A DNA stretch of 64,000 bases. It comes from Rhodospirillales bacterium (GTDB lineage: Bacteria > Pseudomonadota > Alphaproteobacteria > Rhodospirillales > Shumkoniaceae). The notes under the pieces are model-generated. The model was given only the letters and a program-made list of their open reading frames with translations, had not been told where the DNA came from and did no database searches. The translations under genes were made by a program, and so were the position numbers. Position 1 is the first letter of the stretch, and each line of letters starts with the position of its first letter. The stretch spans positions 85,465 through 149,464 of the forward strand of contig JAHDSF010000012.1 in the NCBI GenBank assembly GCA_018432935.1, read 5' to 3'. This document shows, in pieces, positions 18,413-27,103 of the stretch.

Positions 18413-19190
18413 CCGGATGAAGCAGAAGCTGCTGGCAGGGCAGCCCGCGTTCGGGGTCTCGGTGATGATTCCCTCGCCGCAGATCGTCGAGATGATCGGC
18501 GGCCTCGGCTTCGACTGGGTGCTGCTCGACTGCGAGCACGGCACCATCGCCCTCGAATCGCTCGAACTGATGATCATGGCCGCCGAAGCCGCCGGCATCA
18601 CCCCGATCGTACGGCCGGCGAACAAGGAGCCGTCGAGCATCGTCCGCGTCATGGACCGCGGCGCCATGGGTGTCCAGGTGCCCCACGTCATGAACCCGGC
18701 GGACGCCCGCGACGCGGTGGAGGCGGTCAAGTTCCATCCGCTGGGCCAGCGCGGCCTTGCCGCCGGCACCCGAGCCGCCCGCTACGACTACAAGGGCGAC
18801 CTCGACGCCTTCGTGCACGAGGCCAACGACGAAACCCTGGTCTGCGTGCAGATCGAGGACGAGGATGCCGTCCCCCACGCCGAAGGAATTGCCGCGGTGA
18901 ACGGCATCGACGTCGTGTTCGTGGGACCGTCCGACCTGTCGCAGTCGATGGGCTATCCGGGCCGGCCGGCGACCCAGGTCGTGCGCGACGCGATCGACGA
19001 CGTGGTGGCGGCGACCCTGGCCGCCGGCAAGGTGGCCGGGCTGCCGGCGACCGCCGAGGCGCTGGCCGACACCCTGGAGCGGGGCATCCTGTACACCTAC
19101 ACCCACCTGCCCAAGCTGCTCGCCGCCGGCGCTCGCGCCTACCACGACAGGACGCCGAAGGACACCAAAGTCCTCGCTTTCCCGCATTAG
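18405..19190 (+). CDS. HpcH/HpaI aldolase family protein
   Basis: A protein of 261 residues, a class II (divalent-metal) pyruvate aldolase of the HpcH/HpaI/citrate-lyase superfamily. Motifs are FDWVLLDCEHG, the metal-binding Glu in VCVQIEDEDAV, and the Asp-containing VGPSDLSQSMGYPG. Members cleave 4-hydroxy-2-keto acids to pyruvate plus an aldehyde; the substrate cannot be fixed. No aromatic-degradation genes are nearby, so a 4-hydroxyphenylacetate role is unsupported. The GTG at 18405 follows GGAGG at a good distance and overlaps the cca stop; an in-frame ATG four codons later is possible. Confidence 0.9.
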   Translation: MRNRMKQKLLAGQPAFGVSVMIPSPQIVEMIGGLGFDWVLLDCEHGTIALESLELMIMAAEAAGITPIVRPANKEPSSIVRVMDRGAMGVQVPHVMNPADARDAVEAVKFHPLGQRGLAAGTRAARYDYKGDLDAFVHEANDETLVCVQIEDEDAVPHAEGIAAVNGIDVVFVGPSDLSQSMGYPGRPATQVVRDAIDDVVAATLAAGKVAGLPATAEALADTLERGILYTYTHLPKLLAAGARAYHDRTPKDTKVLAFPH

Positions 19191-19291
19191 GAGCAGTCGT
19201 CCGCCCGTCTTCTCGTTGACACCGGCCGCCTTAACCTTCACGCTTGCTGTGGGGGCAGTGTTCGCGTTTTCCGACGCTTGGGGGGATTTCC

Positions 19292-20359
19292 ATGGACATG
19301 GCGACGGCGGCGCAGCCGGGGGTGTTCCGGTTTGCCGACGCGCCGGGCCTGATGCGGCTTCTGCTCAGGAATCTGGCGCTCAACGTGGTCACGCTCGGCT
19401 TCTACCGCTTCTGGGCCAGGACCCATCTGCGGCGCCACATCTGGGGACGAATTGAGGTCGCCGGCGATCCTCTCGAGTACACCGGCACCGGCGGCGAGCT
19501 GTTCAAGGGCTTCCTGATCGCGCTGGCGGTGCTGCTGCCGCTGTTCACCCTCTACGGCATCGCCGAGGCGGTGCTGCCCCAGGACGAGGTCTCGATCGCC
19601 GTCCGCTCCGCCCTGTTCTACGGCGTGCTCGGAATTCTCTTCCTGGTCGCCGTGTTCCGGGCCCGCCGCTACCGCCTGTCGCGAACGATGTGGCGCGGCA
19701 TCCGTTTCGGCCAGGACGGCTCGGCCGGCCGCTACATCGTCGGCTCCTGCCTGTGGGCCCTGGCAACCGCGCTCACGCTGTCCCTCGCCCTGCCGTGGTG
19801 GCGGATGTGGGAGCAGCGACTGCTGATGAACGCGACCCTGTTCGGCGACCGCCGGTTCGAATGCGACGCCCGCGGCGGGCCGATGTTCAAGTACTGGCTG
19901 GTGGTCCTCGTCACCCTCGGCCTCGGCTACGTTTGGTACCGCGTCCGCGAGGCCCGGCATGTCGCCGCCCACACTAGGCTGGGCGCGGCGTCGTTCGCCT
20001 CCACGATGCGAGCGCGCGTGGTTTACGGCCGTGGGCTGCTGTTCGCCCTGGTCTTCCTGCCCATCGCGGTCGGGCTGTGGTTTGGGGTTTCCGCAGGATT
20101 GTTCGAAGAGATTGCCTTAACCGGCTCGATCAACGCAGTGGCGTGGATGCTTGCCAGCACGGCCGTCCTCGCCATCCTGTTCCTCGTCCTGCAATCCCTG
20201 CTGATCTGGCCGCTCTTCTACATTCCCATCTTCCGCCACGTCTGTGCCACCCTGGCCGTCGACCGCCTCGACGTGCTGGCCGACACCGCCCAGTCGTCGC
20301 TGGCGGTGTCAACATCCGGCGAGGGGCTGGCGGATGCTTTCGACGTCGGTTTCGGGTGA
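19292..20359 (+). CDS. DUF898 (YjgN-like) membrane protein
   Basis: A multi-spanning membrane protein of 355 residues matching YjgN/DUF898. Repeated signatures are NLALNVVTLGFYRFWARTHL, the matching KYWLVVLVTLGLGYVWYRVR, and the cytoplasmic GDPLEYTGTGGELFKGF. About eight hydrophobic helices are visible. The family has no proven function. The ATG at 19292 lies close after a GGGGGGATT purine run; the longer upstream frame gives an unlikely N-terminus. It is followed 3 bases later by an M48 protease gene, a conserved DUF898-M48 pairing, which suggests the two act together in membrane protein quality control (inference). Confidence 0.9.
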   Translation: MDMATAAQPGVFRFADAPGLMRLLLRNLALNVVTLGFYRFWARTHLRRHIWGRIEVAGDPLEYTGTGGELFKGFLIALAVLLPLFTLYGIAEAVLPQDEVSIAVRSALFYGVLGILFLVAVFRARRYRLSRTMWRGIRFGQDGSAGRYIVGSCLWALATALTLSLALPWWRMWEQRLLMNATLFGDRRFECDARGGPMFKYWLVVLVTLGLGYVWYRVREARHVAAHTRLGAASFASTMRARVVYGRGLLFALVFLPIAVGLWFGVSAGLFEEIALTGSINAVAWMLASTAVLAILFLVLQSLLIWPLFYIPIFRHVCATLAVDRLDVLADTAQSSLAVSTSGEGLADAFDVGFG

Positions 20360-20362
20360 GCC

Positions 20363-21412
20363 GTGAGAGAGGGCCGCTACAACGACGGACGGCGGGCGAC
20401 GGCACATCGCGTGACTGTAGCCTTGGGCCGGGACGTGATCGCGATCCGCGACGCCGACGAGCTGACCATCGCGCGCTGGCCGCTGTCGGAGGTGCGCTGG
20501 CTTGGCAAAACGCGGTTCGCCCGCGGCGACGAACGTCTTGCGCTGGCCGACCGCGAGGTCGCGAAGGCCCTGCGGCGCTCGCTGCCGCGACCGTCGCGGC
20601 GCGGCCTGTGGCGCGGCTTTGCGATCGCCGGCTCGGCGGTCGCGGCGGTCGTGATGTTCTTCTGGATCGGCCTTCCCCTCATCGCCGGGCAGGTCGCCCG
20701 GGCGGTGCCGCCGGCGTGGGAACAACAAAGCGGCTCCTGGATGGAAAAGCAGGTGGTCCGCTTTTTCGGCGACGATCGGGTCTGCGCCGGTACCGAGGGC
20801 CGCGAAGCCCTCGATACGGTCGTGGAGCGGCTGGCCGCTGCCAGTCCGCCGCGCCTGCCGGTGACGGTGACGGTGGTGGATTCCCCTGTCGTCAACGCAC
20901 TCGCGCTGCCGGGCGGCCGCATCGTGGTGTTCCGCGGGCTGATCGATGAGGCCGAGCATCCCAACGAGGTCGCAGGCGTGCTGGCTCACGAAATGGCGCA
21001 CGCCGATCTCCGCCATCCCACCGAGGTGGCGATCGAGCGGGTCGGCGGCGCCCTGGTCGTCAGCCTGCTGGTGGGCGATGTGTTCGGCGGCTCCGGGTTC
21101 GGCATTGCCGCCCAGACGCTGCTGTCGAGCGCCTATTCGCGCGAAGCCGAACGCGCCGCCGACGCGCGGGCTCTGGCGACGATGCAAGCTGCCGACCTGG
21201 ATGCGGCGCCGTTTGCCGCCTTCTTCGAGCGGCTGGCGAAGGGTGAAGGCGCGATGCCGGACCTCGGCCAGGCGCTGGCCTTTGCGGACACCCACCCGCC
21301 CTCGCGCGAAAGGGCGGAGGCGATGCGCGCCTCCTCGGGAACCGGCGAGGCGCTGGACGCGGCGCAGTGGCGGATGCTGAAGGCCGTCTGCGGGGACAAA
21401 TCCCCGCGCTGA
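20363..21412 (+). CDS. M48 family metallopeptidase, membrane-anchored
   Basis: A protein of 349 residues. One transmembrane helix (AGSAVAAVVMFFWIGLPLIA, about 91-110) precedes a zinc-metalloprotease domain with the HExxH motif in VLAHEMAHADLRHP and a third zinc ligand in REAERAADARAL. It resembles BepA/LoiP-type M48 proteases that process or degrade envelope proteins. The N-terminal 75 residues form a small domain common to DUF898-linked M48 proteins. It starts with GTG at 20363, 3 bases after the DUF898 stop. A DTHPPSRERAEAM segment after the catalytic domain is typical of the subfamily. Confidence 0.92.
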   Translation: MREGRYNDGRRATAHRVTVALGRDVIAIRDADELTIARWPLSEVRWLGKTRFARGDERLALADREVAKALRRSLPRPSRRGLWRGFAIAGSAVAAVVMFFWIGLPLIAGQVARAVPPAWEQQSGSWMEKQVVRFFGDDRVCAGTEGREALDTVVERLAAASPPRLPVTVTVVDSPVVNALALPGGRIVVFRGLIDEAEHPNEVAGVLAHEMAHADLRHPTEVAIERVGGALVVSLLVGDVFGGSGFGIAAQTLLSSAYSREAERAADARALATMQAADLDAAPFAAFFERLAKGEGAMPDLGQALAFADTHPPSRERAEAMRASSGTGEALDAAQWRMLKAVCGDKSPR

Positions 21413-21437
21413 GGCCGGCAGCACCCGCCGCCGGGAA

Positions 21438-21938
21438 TCAGGCGACTTCGACGTACCGCTTCTTGCGGGCGTTGCAGACCGGACAGGCGTCCGGCGGCTC
21501 GCCGAGCACCGGGTGGCCGCACACCTCGCACACGTACACCGGGGCCTGGGCAAGGTCGCCGCCCGTCTTGACCGCCTTGAGGGCGTCGTTGAACAGGCCG
21601 TGGTGGATCTTCTCGACTTCCATGGCGTAGCGCATCGAGAGCGCCGCGCGCTTGTCACCCTCGGCCTCTGCCGTCGCCACGAAGGGCGGGTACATCTCGT
21701 CGAACTCGTACTGCTCGCCGGCGGCAGCGTCGACGAGGTTGTCGACCGTCGAGGCGACCCCGTCCATCGCCTTGAGGTGGGCGTGGGCGTGGATGGTCTC
21801 GGCCGCTGCGACCGCCCGGAACAGCTTCGCCACCTGGGCGTAGCCGTCCTTGTGCGCCTTCTCGGCGTAGGCGAGGTACTTGCGATTCGCCTGGCTTTCG
21901 CCGGCAAACGCGGCCTTCAGATTCTCTTTCGTCTTCAT
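21438..21938 (-). CDS. Rubrerythrin
   Basis: A protein of 166 residues with an N-terminal four-helix diiron domain and a C-terminal rubredoxin-like domain. Diiron ligands lie in AGESQANRKY, AAAETIHAHAH and the second-half AMEVEKIHH. The single rubredoxin Fe site is formed by CEVCGHP and CPVCNARKK. Rubrerythrins reduce hydrogen peroxide in the cytoplasm using electrons from rubredoxin or NADH-linked reductases. The ATG at 21938 follows AGGGGAA and is preferred over an upstream in-frame start. It is convergent with the M48 gene, only 25 bases apart. Confidence 0.95.
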   Translation of the reverse strand: MKTKENLKAAFAGESQANRKYLAYAEKAHKDGYAQVAKLFRAVAAAETIHAHAHLKAMDGVASTVDNLVDAAAGEQYEFDEMYPPFVATAEAEGDKRAALSMRYAMEVEKIHHGLFNDALKAVKTGGDLAQAPVYVCEVCGHPVLGEPPDACPVCNARKKRYVEVA

Positions 21939-22016
21939 GAGTTCCCCTGGACAAAGAACGCGGCGGACCGTCCGCTCGATGTCCACAATGCCCGTGCGGG
22001 ATCAGCGCGGCAAGCC

Positions 22017-23102
22017 TCAAGCGCGCAATGCTTCGAGCGCCGCCCAGTCCAGTTCCACCCCGTGGCCGGGGCGGCCGGGCGCGGTGGCGAATCCCTCGAC
22101 GATGCGCATCGGCTCGGCCATGTAGCGCTCCAATCCGAAGCCGTGCGCCTCGAGGTACGAGGCGTTGGGCACCGCCGCCAGCAGATGGACGTGGATGTCG
22201 TGGATGCCGTGGGTGGTGACCGGCAGGTTGTTGGCCTCGGCGAGGTGGGCGACCTTCATCCAGCCGGTGACGCCGCCGCAGTTCGAGCAGTCGGGCTCGG
22301 GGAAATCGACGCCGCCGGCCGCGATCATGGTGCGGAACTCGTAGAGGGTGTGGAAGTTCTCTCCGGTGGCCACCGGCAGCGGCGCCTCCCTGGCGATGCG
22401 GGCATGGCCGGCGTAGTCGTCCGGGATGGTAGGTTCTTCCAGCCAGAACACGTCGAACTCGGCCATCGCTCGCGAGGCCCGCAAGGCCTGGTCGACGCTC
22501 CACTGCATGTTGGCGTCGACCATCAGCGGGAAGCCGTCGCCCAGCCGCTCGCGCATCGCCTTGACGCGGGCCAAGTCCTCGCGCAGGTCGGGGCGGCCCA
22601 CCTTCATCTTGATGGCACGGAAGCCGCGCTCGAGGTTCTCCTCGGTCTGGGCGAACAGCCGATCGAGCGGGAACCACAGGTCGATTCCGCCGGCGTAGGC
22701 GGGCACCCTGGGATCGTGGCCGCCCAGCAGCACCCACAGCGGCAGCCGCGCCCGCTTCGCCTTCAGGTCCCACAGGGCGATGTCGATCGCCGAGATGGCG
22801 AACGAAGCCTGGCCGCCGCGCCCGGCGTAGTGAAGCGCCCACCACATGCGTTTCCAGATCTGCTCGGTGCGATCCGCGTCCTCGCCGAGCAGGATCGGCG
22901 TCAGCTCCTTGGCCACCAGGCTGAGGATGGCGGCGCCGCCGCGCCCGACCGTGTAGGTGTAGCCGAGCCCCTCGGCCCCGTCCTCGTCCCGCACCCGCAC
23001 CGTCACCAGTTCGAAGGCGGGGATGTCGCCATGGGTCGAATCCGAAAGGGTCTGGCCCAACGGAATCCTGAACAGATCGGCGCGCAGCTCGGCAATCTTC
23101 AT
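22017..23102 (-). CDS. Mandelate racemase/muconate lactonizing enzyme family protein
   Basis: An enolase-superfamily protein of 361 residues. The N-terminal capping domain is followed by the barrel with the acid/base lysine motif KMKVGRPD, metal ligands in LMVDANMQWSV and WLEEPTIPDD, a further ligand in TGENFHTLYEF, and a late His-rich THGIHDIHVH segment that could carry the second catalytic base. Members abstract the alpha proton of a carboxylate, usually an acid sugar. The specific substrate is not assignable; the TDSTHG-like N-terminal loop suggests acid-sugar dehydratase or racemase activity. The ATG at 23102 follows AAGGAAGA, 13 bases after the upstream DUF6064 stop. Confidence 0.9.
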   Translation of the reverse strand: MKIAELRADLFRIPLGQTLSDSTHGDIPAFELVTVRVRDEDGAEGLGYTYTVGRGGAAILSLVAKELTPILLGEDADRTEQIWKRMWWALHYAGRGGQASFAISAIDIALWDLKAKRARLPLWVLLGGHDPRVPAYAGGIDLWFPLDRLFAQTEENLERGFRAIKMKVGRPDLREDLARVKAMRERLGDGFPLMVDANMQWSVDQALRASRAMAEFDVFWLEEPTIPDDYAGHARIAREAPLPVATGENFHTLYEFRTMIAAGGVDFPEPDCSNCGGVTGWMKVAHLAEANNLPVTTHGIHDIHVHLLAAVPNASYLEAHGFGLERYMAEPMRIVEGFATAPGRPGHGVELDWAALEALRA

Positions 23103-23115
23103 CGGCGGTCTTCCT

Positions 23116-23757
23116 TCACCCGGTCCCGGCGCGATTCTTCCAGAAAGCGGCGACCAGCGCCAGCAGCGCGGCAGGGGCAAGGAACAGCTGCTCCGGCAGC
23201 TCCAGGAGGCGCCCGGCCGCCCCCGCCGACAGCGCCCACAGCACCGGGATCACCATCAGGGCGAGCGGCACCCGCGGCACCGCCAGCAGCAGCATCCCGA
23301 GAGTGAACAGTGCCGTCGGCCCGGGTGTCAGCGCGAACGTCGGGGTCGCCGCCCAGCCGTGGCCCGCGGCAATGCCGGTCAGCGGCAAACCGGCCAGTCC
23401 GGCGACTGCCATCGCGATCCCCGTCCAGCCGGGCGTCCCCGGGACGAACCGGAAACGGATCGTGCCCCGCACCCCCGCCGCCCAGCCCAGCCACAGGCCC
23501 TGCAGGATCGACAGCACGCCGAACGCCTCGGCCGCGAAATGCAGCCCCGCGAAATGCACGATGTGGAAGAGCCAACCCGTGCAGATCCAGGCGGCGGCGA
23601 GGACTGCGCCGATCACCCGGTCGCCGCCGCGGTGCGGCCGCACCGCCGCCAGCAGCGCCGCCAGACCCAAGAGCAGGGCCGGCACATGGACCGGCCACAG
23701 GCCCGCGTTGTAATGGGCGAGGAACGACAGGAAGGCTTCGCGGGTGAACGGCAGCAC
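23116..23757 (-). CDS. DUF6064-like membrane protein
   Basis: A protein of 213 residues composed mostly of hydrophobic helices (about six), opening with MLPFTREAFLSFLAHYN, typical of the DUF6064 family of integral membrane proteins of unknown function. Conserved-looking features include the AHYN near the N-terminus and TPTFALTPGP in the loop before the fifth helix. The GTG start at 23757 is supported by a GGAATGA stretch upstream. It sits between the aldo/keto reductase gene and the mandelate-racemase-like gene on the same strand with short gaps, so the three probably form one transcript; no functional link is obvious. Confidence 0.8.
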   Translation of the reverse strand: MLPFTREAFLSFLAHYNAGLWPVHVPALLLGLAALLAAVRPHRGGDRVIGAVLAAAWICTGWLFHIVHFAGLHFAAEAFGVLSILQGLWLGWAAGVRGTIRFRFVPGTPGWTGIAMAVAGLAGLPLTGIAAGHGWAATPTFALTPGPTALFTLGMLLLAVPRVPLALMVIPVLWALSAGAAGRLLELPEQLFLAPAALLALVAAFWKNRAGTG

Positions 23758-23787
23758 GGCGTCATTCCCGTGGATGGAGCGGAGGGC

Positions 23788-24708
23788 TCAAAGCGCCTCC
23801 ACGTATCGGACCATCTCGGCGCGCATCTTCGGGTCCGGCAGCGGGCCCTGCAGCACGGCCATGTTCTCGCGCATGTGATCGACTCGCGAGGTGGCGGGGA
23901 TCACGCACGTCACTGCCGGGTGCGAAACGATGAACTTGAGCAGGAACTGCGCCCACGAGACGCACTCGATCTCGGCCGCCCACGGCGGCAGCGGCAATCC
24001 CTTCAGGCGTTCGGTCAGCTCCCCCTGCCGGAAAGGCCGGTTGACGAGCACGGCCGTCCCGCGGTCGGCCGCCAGCGGCAGCAACCGCCGTTCCGCCTCG
24101 CGGTCGAGCACGTTGTAGGTCAACTGCACGAAATCGATACGCTGCGTAGCGATGACGCGTTCCAGCTCGTCGTGACGCCTCCCGTGAGAGGTGGTGACGC
24201 CGACGTAGCGGATCCGGCCTTCGGCTTTCTGCTCCGACAACGTCTCGAGGTGGCTTTCCCAGTTCAGCAGGTTGTGCACCTGCATCAGGTCGAAGCGGTC
24301 GACTCCCCACAGCCTCCGCGAATCCTCGATCTGCCGGCGTCCCGACGCCTGCAGCCAGGTCCACACCTTGGTCGCCGAGAACAGGCCGCCGTCGTTGCCG
24401 ATCCGGTTCAGGCAATAGCCGATCACCTCCTCGGAGGAGCCGTACATCGGCGACGAATCGACGACGACGCCGCCCCGCTCGAAGAAGGTGGCCAGCACTT
24501 TCGCCCGCTGTTCGCGGAGCGCGGCGTCGCCGCCCACGTTGAAGGTGATCCAGGTGCCCATGCCGACCGCGGGAACCGGCTCGCCGGTCCGGGGGATCGC
24601 CCGCGTCAGCACTCCCGCCGCCGCGGCGACAGGGCCGAAGGCCGCCGCCCCGAGGGCGGCAGCCCCCGCCAGGAAGGCGCGTCGGCTCAGGCTTGTGCTG
24701 CGTTGCAT
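23788..24708 (-). CDS. Tat-exported aldo/keto reductase
   Basis: A protein of 306 residues. The N-terminus has a twin-arginine signal SLSRRAFLAGAAALG and an Ala-rich hydrophobic stretch, so the folded enzyme is probably exported to the periplasm by Tat. The barrel has the AKR tetrad: Asp and Tyr in VVDSSPMYGSSEE, Lys in FSATKVW, His in LMQVHNLLNW. Late motifs (PATSRVDHMRENM) fit NADPH-type reductases, which is unusual because NADPH is cytoplasmic; exported AKRs must load cofactor before transport. The ATG at 24708 begins the Tat signal but has no clear ribosome site; an in-frame ATG at 24744 follows GGGGTTCCG and would extend the n-region by 12 residues. Confidence 0.88.
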   Translation of the reverse strand: MQRSTSLSRRAFLAGAAALGAAAFGPVAAAAGVLTRAIPRTGEPVPAVGMGTWITFNVGGDAALREQRAKVLATFFERGGVVVDSSPMYGSSEEVIGYCLNRIGNDGGLFSATKVWTWLQASGRRQIEDSRRLWGVDRFDLMQVHNLLNWESHLETLSEQKAEGRIRYVGVTTSHGRRHDELERVIATQRIDFVQLTYNVLDREAERRLLPLAADRGTAVLVNRPFRQGELTERLKGLPLPPWAAEIECVSWAQFLLKFIVSHPAVTCVIPATSRVDHMRENMAVLQGPLPDPKMRAEMVRYVEAL

Positions 24709-24765
24709 GGTATGGCTTAGGTAGGGACCTCGGATCGCCATCGGAACCCCGCACGAGGAGAACCC

Positions 24766-25746
24766 ATGCCCGCCCCGCAGTCCGCCGCCGACCTCATGGC
24801 CATTGCCGCCGCCTTCCGGCAGAGCCGCGTGCTTTTGTCCGGATACGACCTCGGCGTCTTCACCGCGATCGGCGGCGGCTCGCCGACCGCGGCGGAGGTC
24901 GCGCAGAAAGTGGGGGCGGACGAGCGGGGCATCGACCGCCTGCTCAATGCGTTGGTCGCGATCGGCGTGCTGGAGAAGACCGCCGGGCGCTTCCGCAACG
25001 GCGCGGCCGCAGCCCGCTGGCTCGATGCCGCCTCGCCCGACTGCCTGTCCAGCCTCGGCCACCAGTCACAGCTCTATGCCGCCTGGGCGACGTTGACCGA
25101 TGCGGTGAAGGCCGGCGGCTCGGTGCGCGAAAGGCGGCGCGACGGCTCCAGCCTGGAGGCCTTCATCGAGGCGATGGACCGCCGCGCCCGCGACACGGCG
25201 AATGCGCTGGCGGCCCGCATCGATCTCGCCGGGGTCGACAAGGTGCTCGACGTCGGCGGCGGCTCGGGCGCGTTCTCGATCGCCTTCTGCCGTGCCCGCG
25301 AAGGCCTGAAGGCGACCGTCCTCGACCTGCCCGAGGTGGTGCCCCTGACCGCCCGCTACGTCGCTGCCGCCGGCATGCAGAACCGGGTCTCGACGGTTGC
25401 CGGCGATTTCCACGACGCGCCGTTCGGAGACGGCTTCGACCTGGTGCTGTTCTCGGCCATCGTCCATATGAACGGCGCGGAAGTGAACCGCCGCCTGATG
25501 GGGAAGGCGTTCGCCGCCCTGAACCCGGGCGGGCGCATCGTCATCCAGGACTTCGTGATGGGCGACGACCGCACCGCGCCTGCGGACGGCGCCCTGTTCG
25601 CCCTCAACATGCTGGTCAACACCGGCGAGGGCGACACCTTCACCGAGGCCGAGATGCGCGCCTGGCTGACCGACGCCGGCTGCGCCCGCGTCACCTGCGA
25701 CGGCGCCGACGCACGCCTGGCCCTGGTGATCGGCCACAAGGAGTGA
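24766..25746 (+). CDS. SAM-dependent methyltransferase, O-methyltransferase family 2-like
   Basis: A protein of 326 residues. An N-terminal winged-helix dimerisation domain (about 10-100, with LLSGYDLGVFTAI) precedes a Rossmann methyltransferase domain with motif I VLDVGGGSGAFSIAF, acidic strand-2 end TVLDLPEVV, and DLVLFSAIVHM. The architecture is that of plant-type/hydroxyneurosporene O-methyltransferases acting on small hydroxyl substrates. The catalytic His of that group may correspond to IVHMNG. The substrate is unknown. The start ATG at 24766 follows GAGGAGAACCC. It diverges from the aldo/keto reductase gene. Confidence 0.88.
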   Translation: MPAPQSAADLMAIAAAFRQSRVLLSGYDLGVFTAIGGGSPTAAEVAQKVGADERGIDRLLNALVAIGVLEKTAGRFRNGAAAARWLDAASPDCLSSLGHQSQLYAAWATLTDAVKAGGSVRERRRDGSSLEAFIEAMDRRARDTANALAARIDLAGVDKVLDVGGGSGAFSIAFCRAREGLKATVLDLPEVVPLTARYVAAAGMQNRVSTVAGDFHDAPFGDGFDLVLFSAIVHMNGAEVNRRLMGKAFAALNPGGRIVIQDFVMGDDRTAPADGALFALNMLVNTGEGDTFTEAEMRAWLTDAGCARVTCDGADARLALVIGHKE

Positions 25747-25776
25747 GGGGCGCCCGCTCAGGACGCTGTCTTCCCC

Positions 25777-26247
25777 TCACGAGTGCATGCTGAAGCGCCC
25801 GTGGGATGCGCCGCCCAGCAGCCGGCTGAAGTCGCGGCCGGCCATGTGGACCAGCGTTTTGTGGTCGCCGCCCTCGAAGTAGACCTCGGGCTGGTCGGCG
25901 ATGCTGTCGTCGACGATGGTGTCGAGCCCGTAGGCGAACCCCACCGGCGGGATCGCGCCCAGCTCGCAGTCGGCGAACAGCTCCTTGATCTCGCCCTCGG
26001 TGGCGAGCTCGACGTGGCGCTCGAGCTGCGTCTCCAGGTCCTTTACCTCGAGCCGGTTGGAAGCCGGGATCACCGCCAGCACGTAGCGGCTGCCGTCGTT
26101 CAGCACCACGCCCTTGGCCACCCGTTCGGCCGGGACGTGGCATTCCTGCGCCGTCCACATCGACGACATCGTCGGCGCGTGGGGCACGAGGTCGTAGGGC
26201 GTGCCGTGTCGCTTCAGGTATTGCTCGAGCGTGAGAGCGGTTGCCAT
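25777..26247 (-). CDS. YbaK/EbsC family aminoacyl-tRNA deacylase-like protein
   Basis: A protein of 156 residues matching the YbaK/ProX domain that hydrolyses mischarged tRNAs (such as Cys-tRNA-Pro or Ala-tRNA-Pro) or acts as a relative of that fold. Visible are the conserved Lys in VAKGVVLND, VIPASNRLEVKDL, the ELFADCELGAIPPVG loop, and the GGDHKTLVHM strand. The ATG at 26247 is clear: AGGAGG lies 9 bases upstream. It is convergent with the methyltransferase gene and diverges from the DUF2087 gene. The substrate tRNA is not predictable from the sequence alone. Confidence 0.9.
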   Translation of the reverse strand: MATALTLEQYLKRHGTPYDLVPHAPTMSSMWTAQECHVPAERVAKGVVLNDGSRYVLAVIPASNRLEVKDLETQLERHVELATEGEIKELFADCELGAIPPVGFAYGLDTIVDDSIADQPEVYFEGGDHKTLVHMAGRDFSRLLGGASHGRFSMHS

Positions 26248-26551
26248 GGCATGTCCTCCTCGGCGAAAGCGTCGGTCGGACACCCGCACATCGCAGCGGG
26301 CGCTCCGGACCGCTCGCGATGGAACCATTCTACTCCTCGCGGAAAGGCCCCGGAAGCTGCCCTTGCGGAGGGGGCCGTCGGGAGGGTATAACCCCTGCCC
26401 GGTCGGCAGTTCACCCAGGCGTCGCCGCCCCGAGAGGGGAGCTAAACCTGCCACACTCCACCCTTCGACCCGACACCGTTTATCCCCGTGCCGCGTCGGA
26501 AGCCGGCGACCACCGATCCCTCGATCAAGGCGGCACGCTTGGAGATGAGCG
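26248..26551. promoter_or_regulatory. Divergent intergenic region, YbaK / DUF2087
   Basis: About 300 bases between divergently transcribed genes. It holds the AGGAGG ribosome site for the YbaK gene at the left end and GGAGATGAGCG before the DUF2087 gene at the right end. Both promoters must lie here, but I could not place convincing -35/-10 boxes. GC content is similar to the coding DNA. No RNA gene or repeat was seen, and the open frames crossing it do not look like genes. Confidence 0.5.
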
Positions 26552-27103
26552 ATGTCCAGAACCGTTTTGCCGTTTTCCGCCCCCGACATGTCCGCCCTCG
26601 CCCGCTCGCTGCATGCCGAGCTGGCGAAGCGCGAGGGCATCCCCGGTCACCTCGAGCTGTTGAACATGCTGGCCAGGGCCGCGGGTTTTCGCAACTTCCA
26701 GCACTTCCGTGCCCAGGCGGCCGCCCGCGAGGCGGTCGAGAACCCCGCCCCGCCGCCGCCCCCCGCGCCGGAAGTCGACTTCGCCAAGGTGCAGCGCATC
26801 GCCCGCTACTTCGACGCGGCGGGCCGGCTGATCCGCTGGCCCGGCAAGCACAGCCACCGCGAGCCCTGCCTGTGGGTGCTGTGGTCGCGCCTGCCGGCCG
26901 GGGGAACCCTCGACGAGCGCGCGATCAGCGAGCTGTTGGGAACCTGGCACCTGTTCGAGGACCACGCGCTGTTGCGCCGCGAGCTGGTCGACTACGGCCT
27001 TGCGACCCGCACCCCCGACGGCCGCGAGTACCGCCGCCTGGAACGCCAGCCCCCGCCCGAGGCGCTGGCGCTGATCCGGCACCTCGCGGCGCGCAATGGG
27101 TAA
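26552..27103 (+). CDS. DUF2087 domain protein
   Basis: A protein of 183 residues. The N-terminal 60 residues contain a helical segment with LARAAGFRNFQHFRAQAA, resembling the short domain of proteins found with toxin/antitoxin-like genes. After a proline-rich linker (NPAPPPPPAP), the C-terminal half matches DUF2087, a winged-helix-like domain with LIRWPGKHSHREPCLWVLW and a terminal DGREYRRLE strand. DUF2087 is often fused to regulators, so a DNA-binding or regulatory role is possible but unproven. The ATG at 26552 follows GGAGATGAGCG. It is the last typical high-GC gene before the AT-richer segment. Confidence 0.85.
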   Translation: MSRTVLPFSAPDMSALARSLHAELAKREGIPGHLELLNMLARAAGFRNFQHFRAQAAAREAVENPAPPPPPAPEVDFAKVQRIARYFDAAGRLIRWPGKHSHREPCLWVLWSRLPAGGTLDERAISELLGTWHLFEDHALLRRELVDYGLATRTPDGREYRRLERQPPPEALALIRHLAARNG

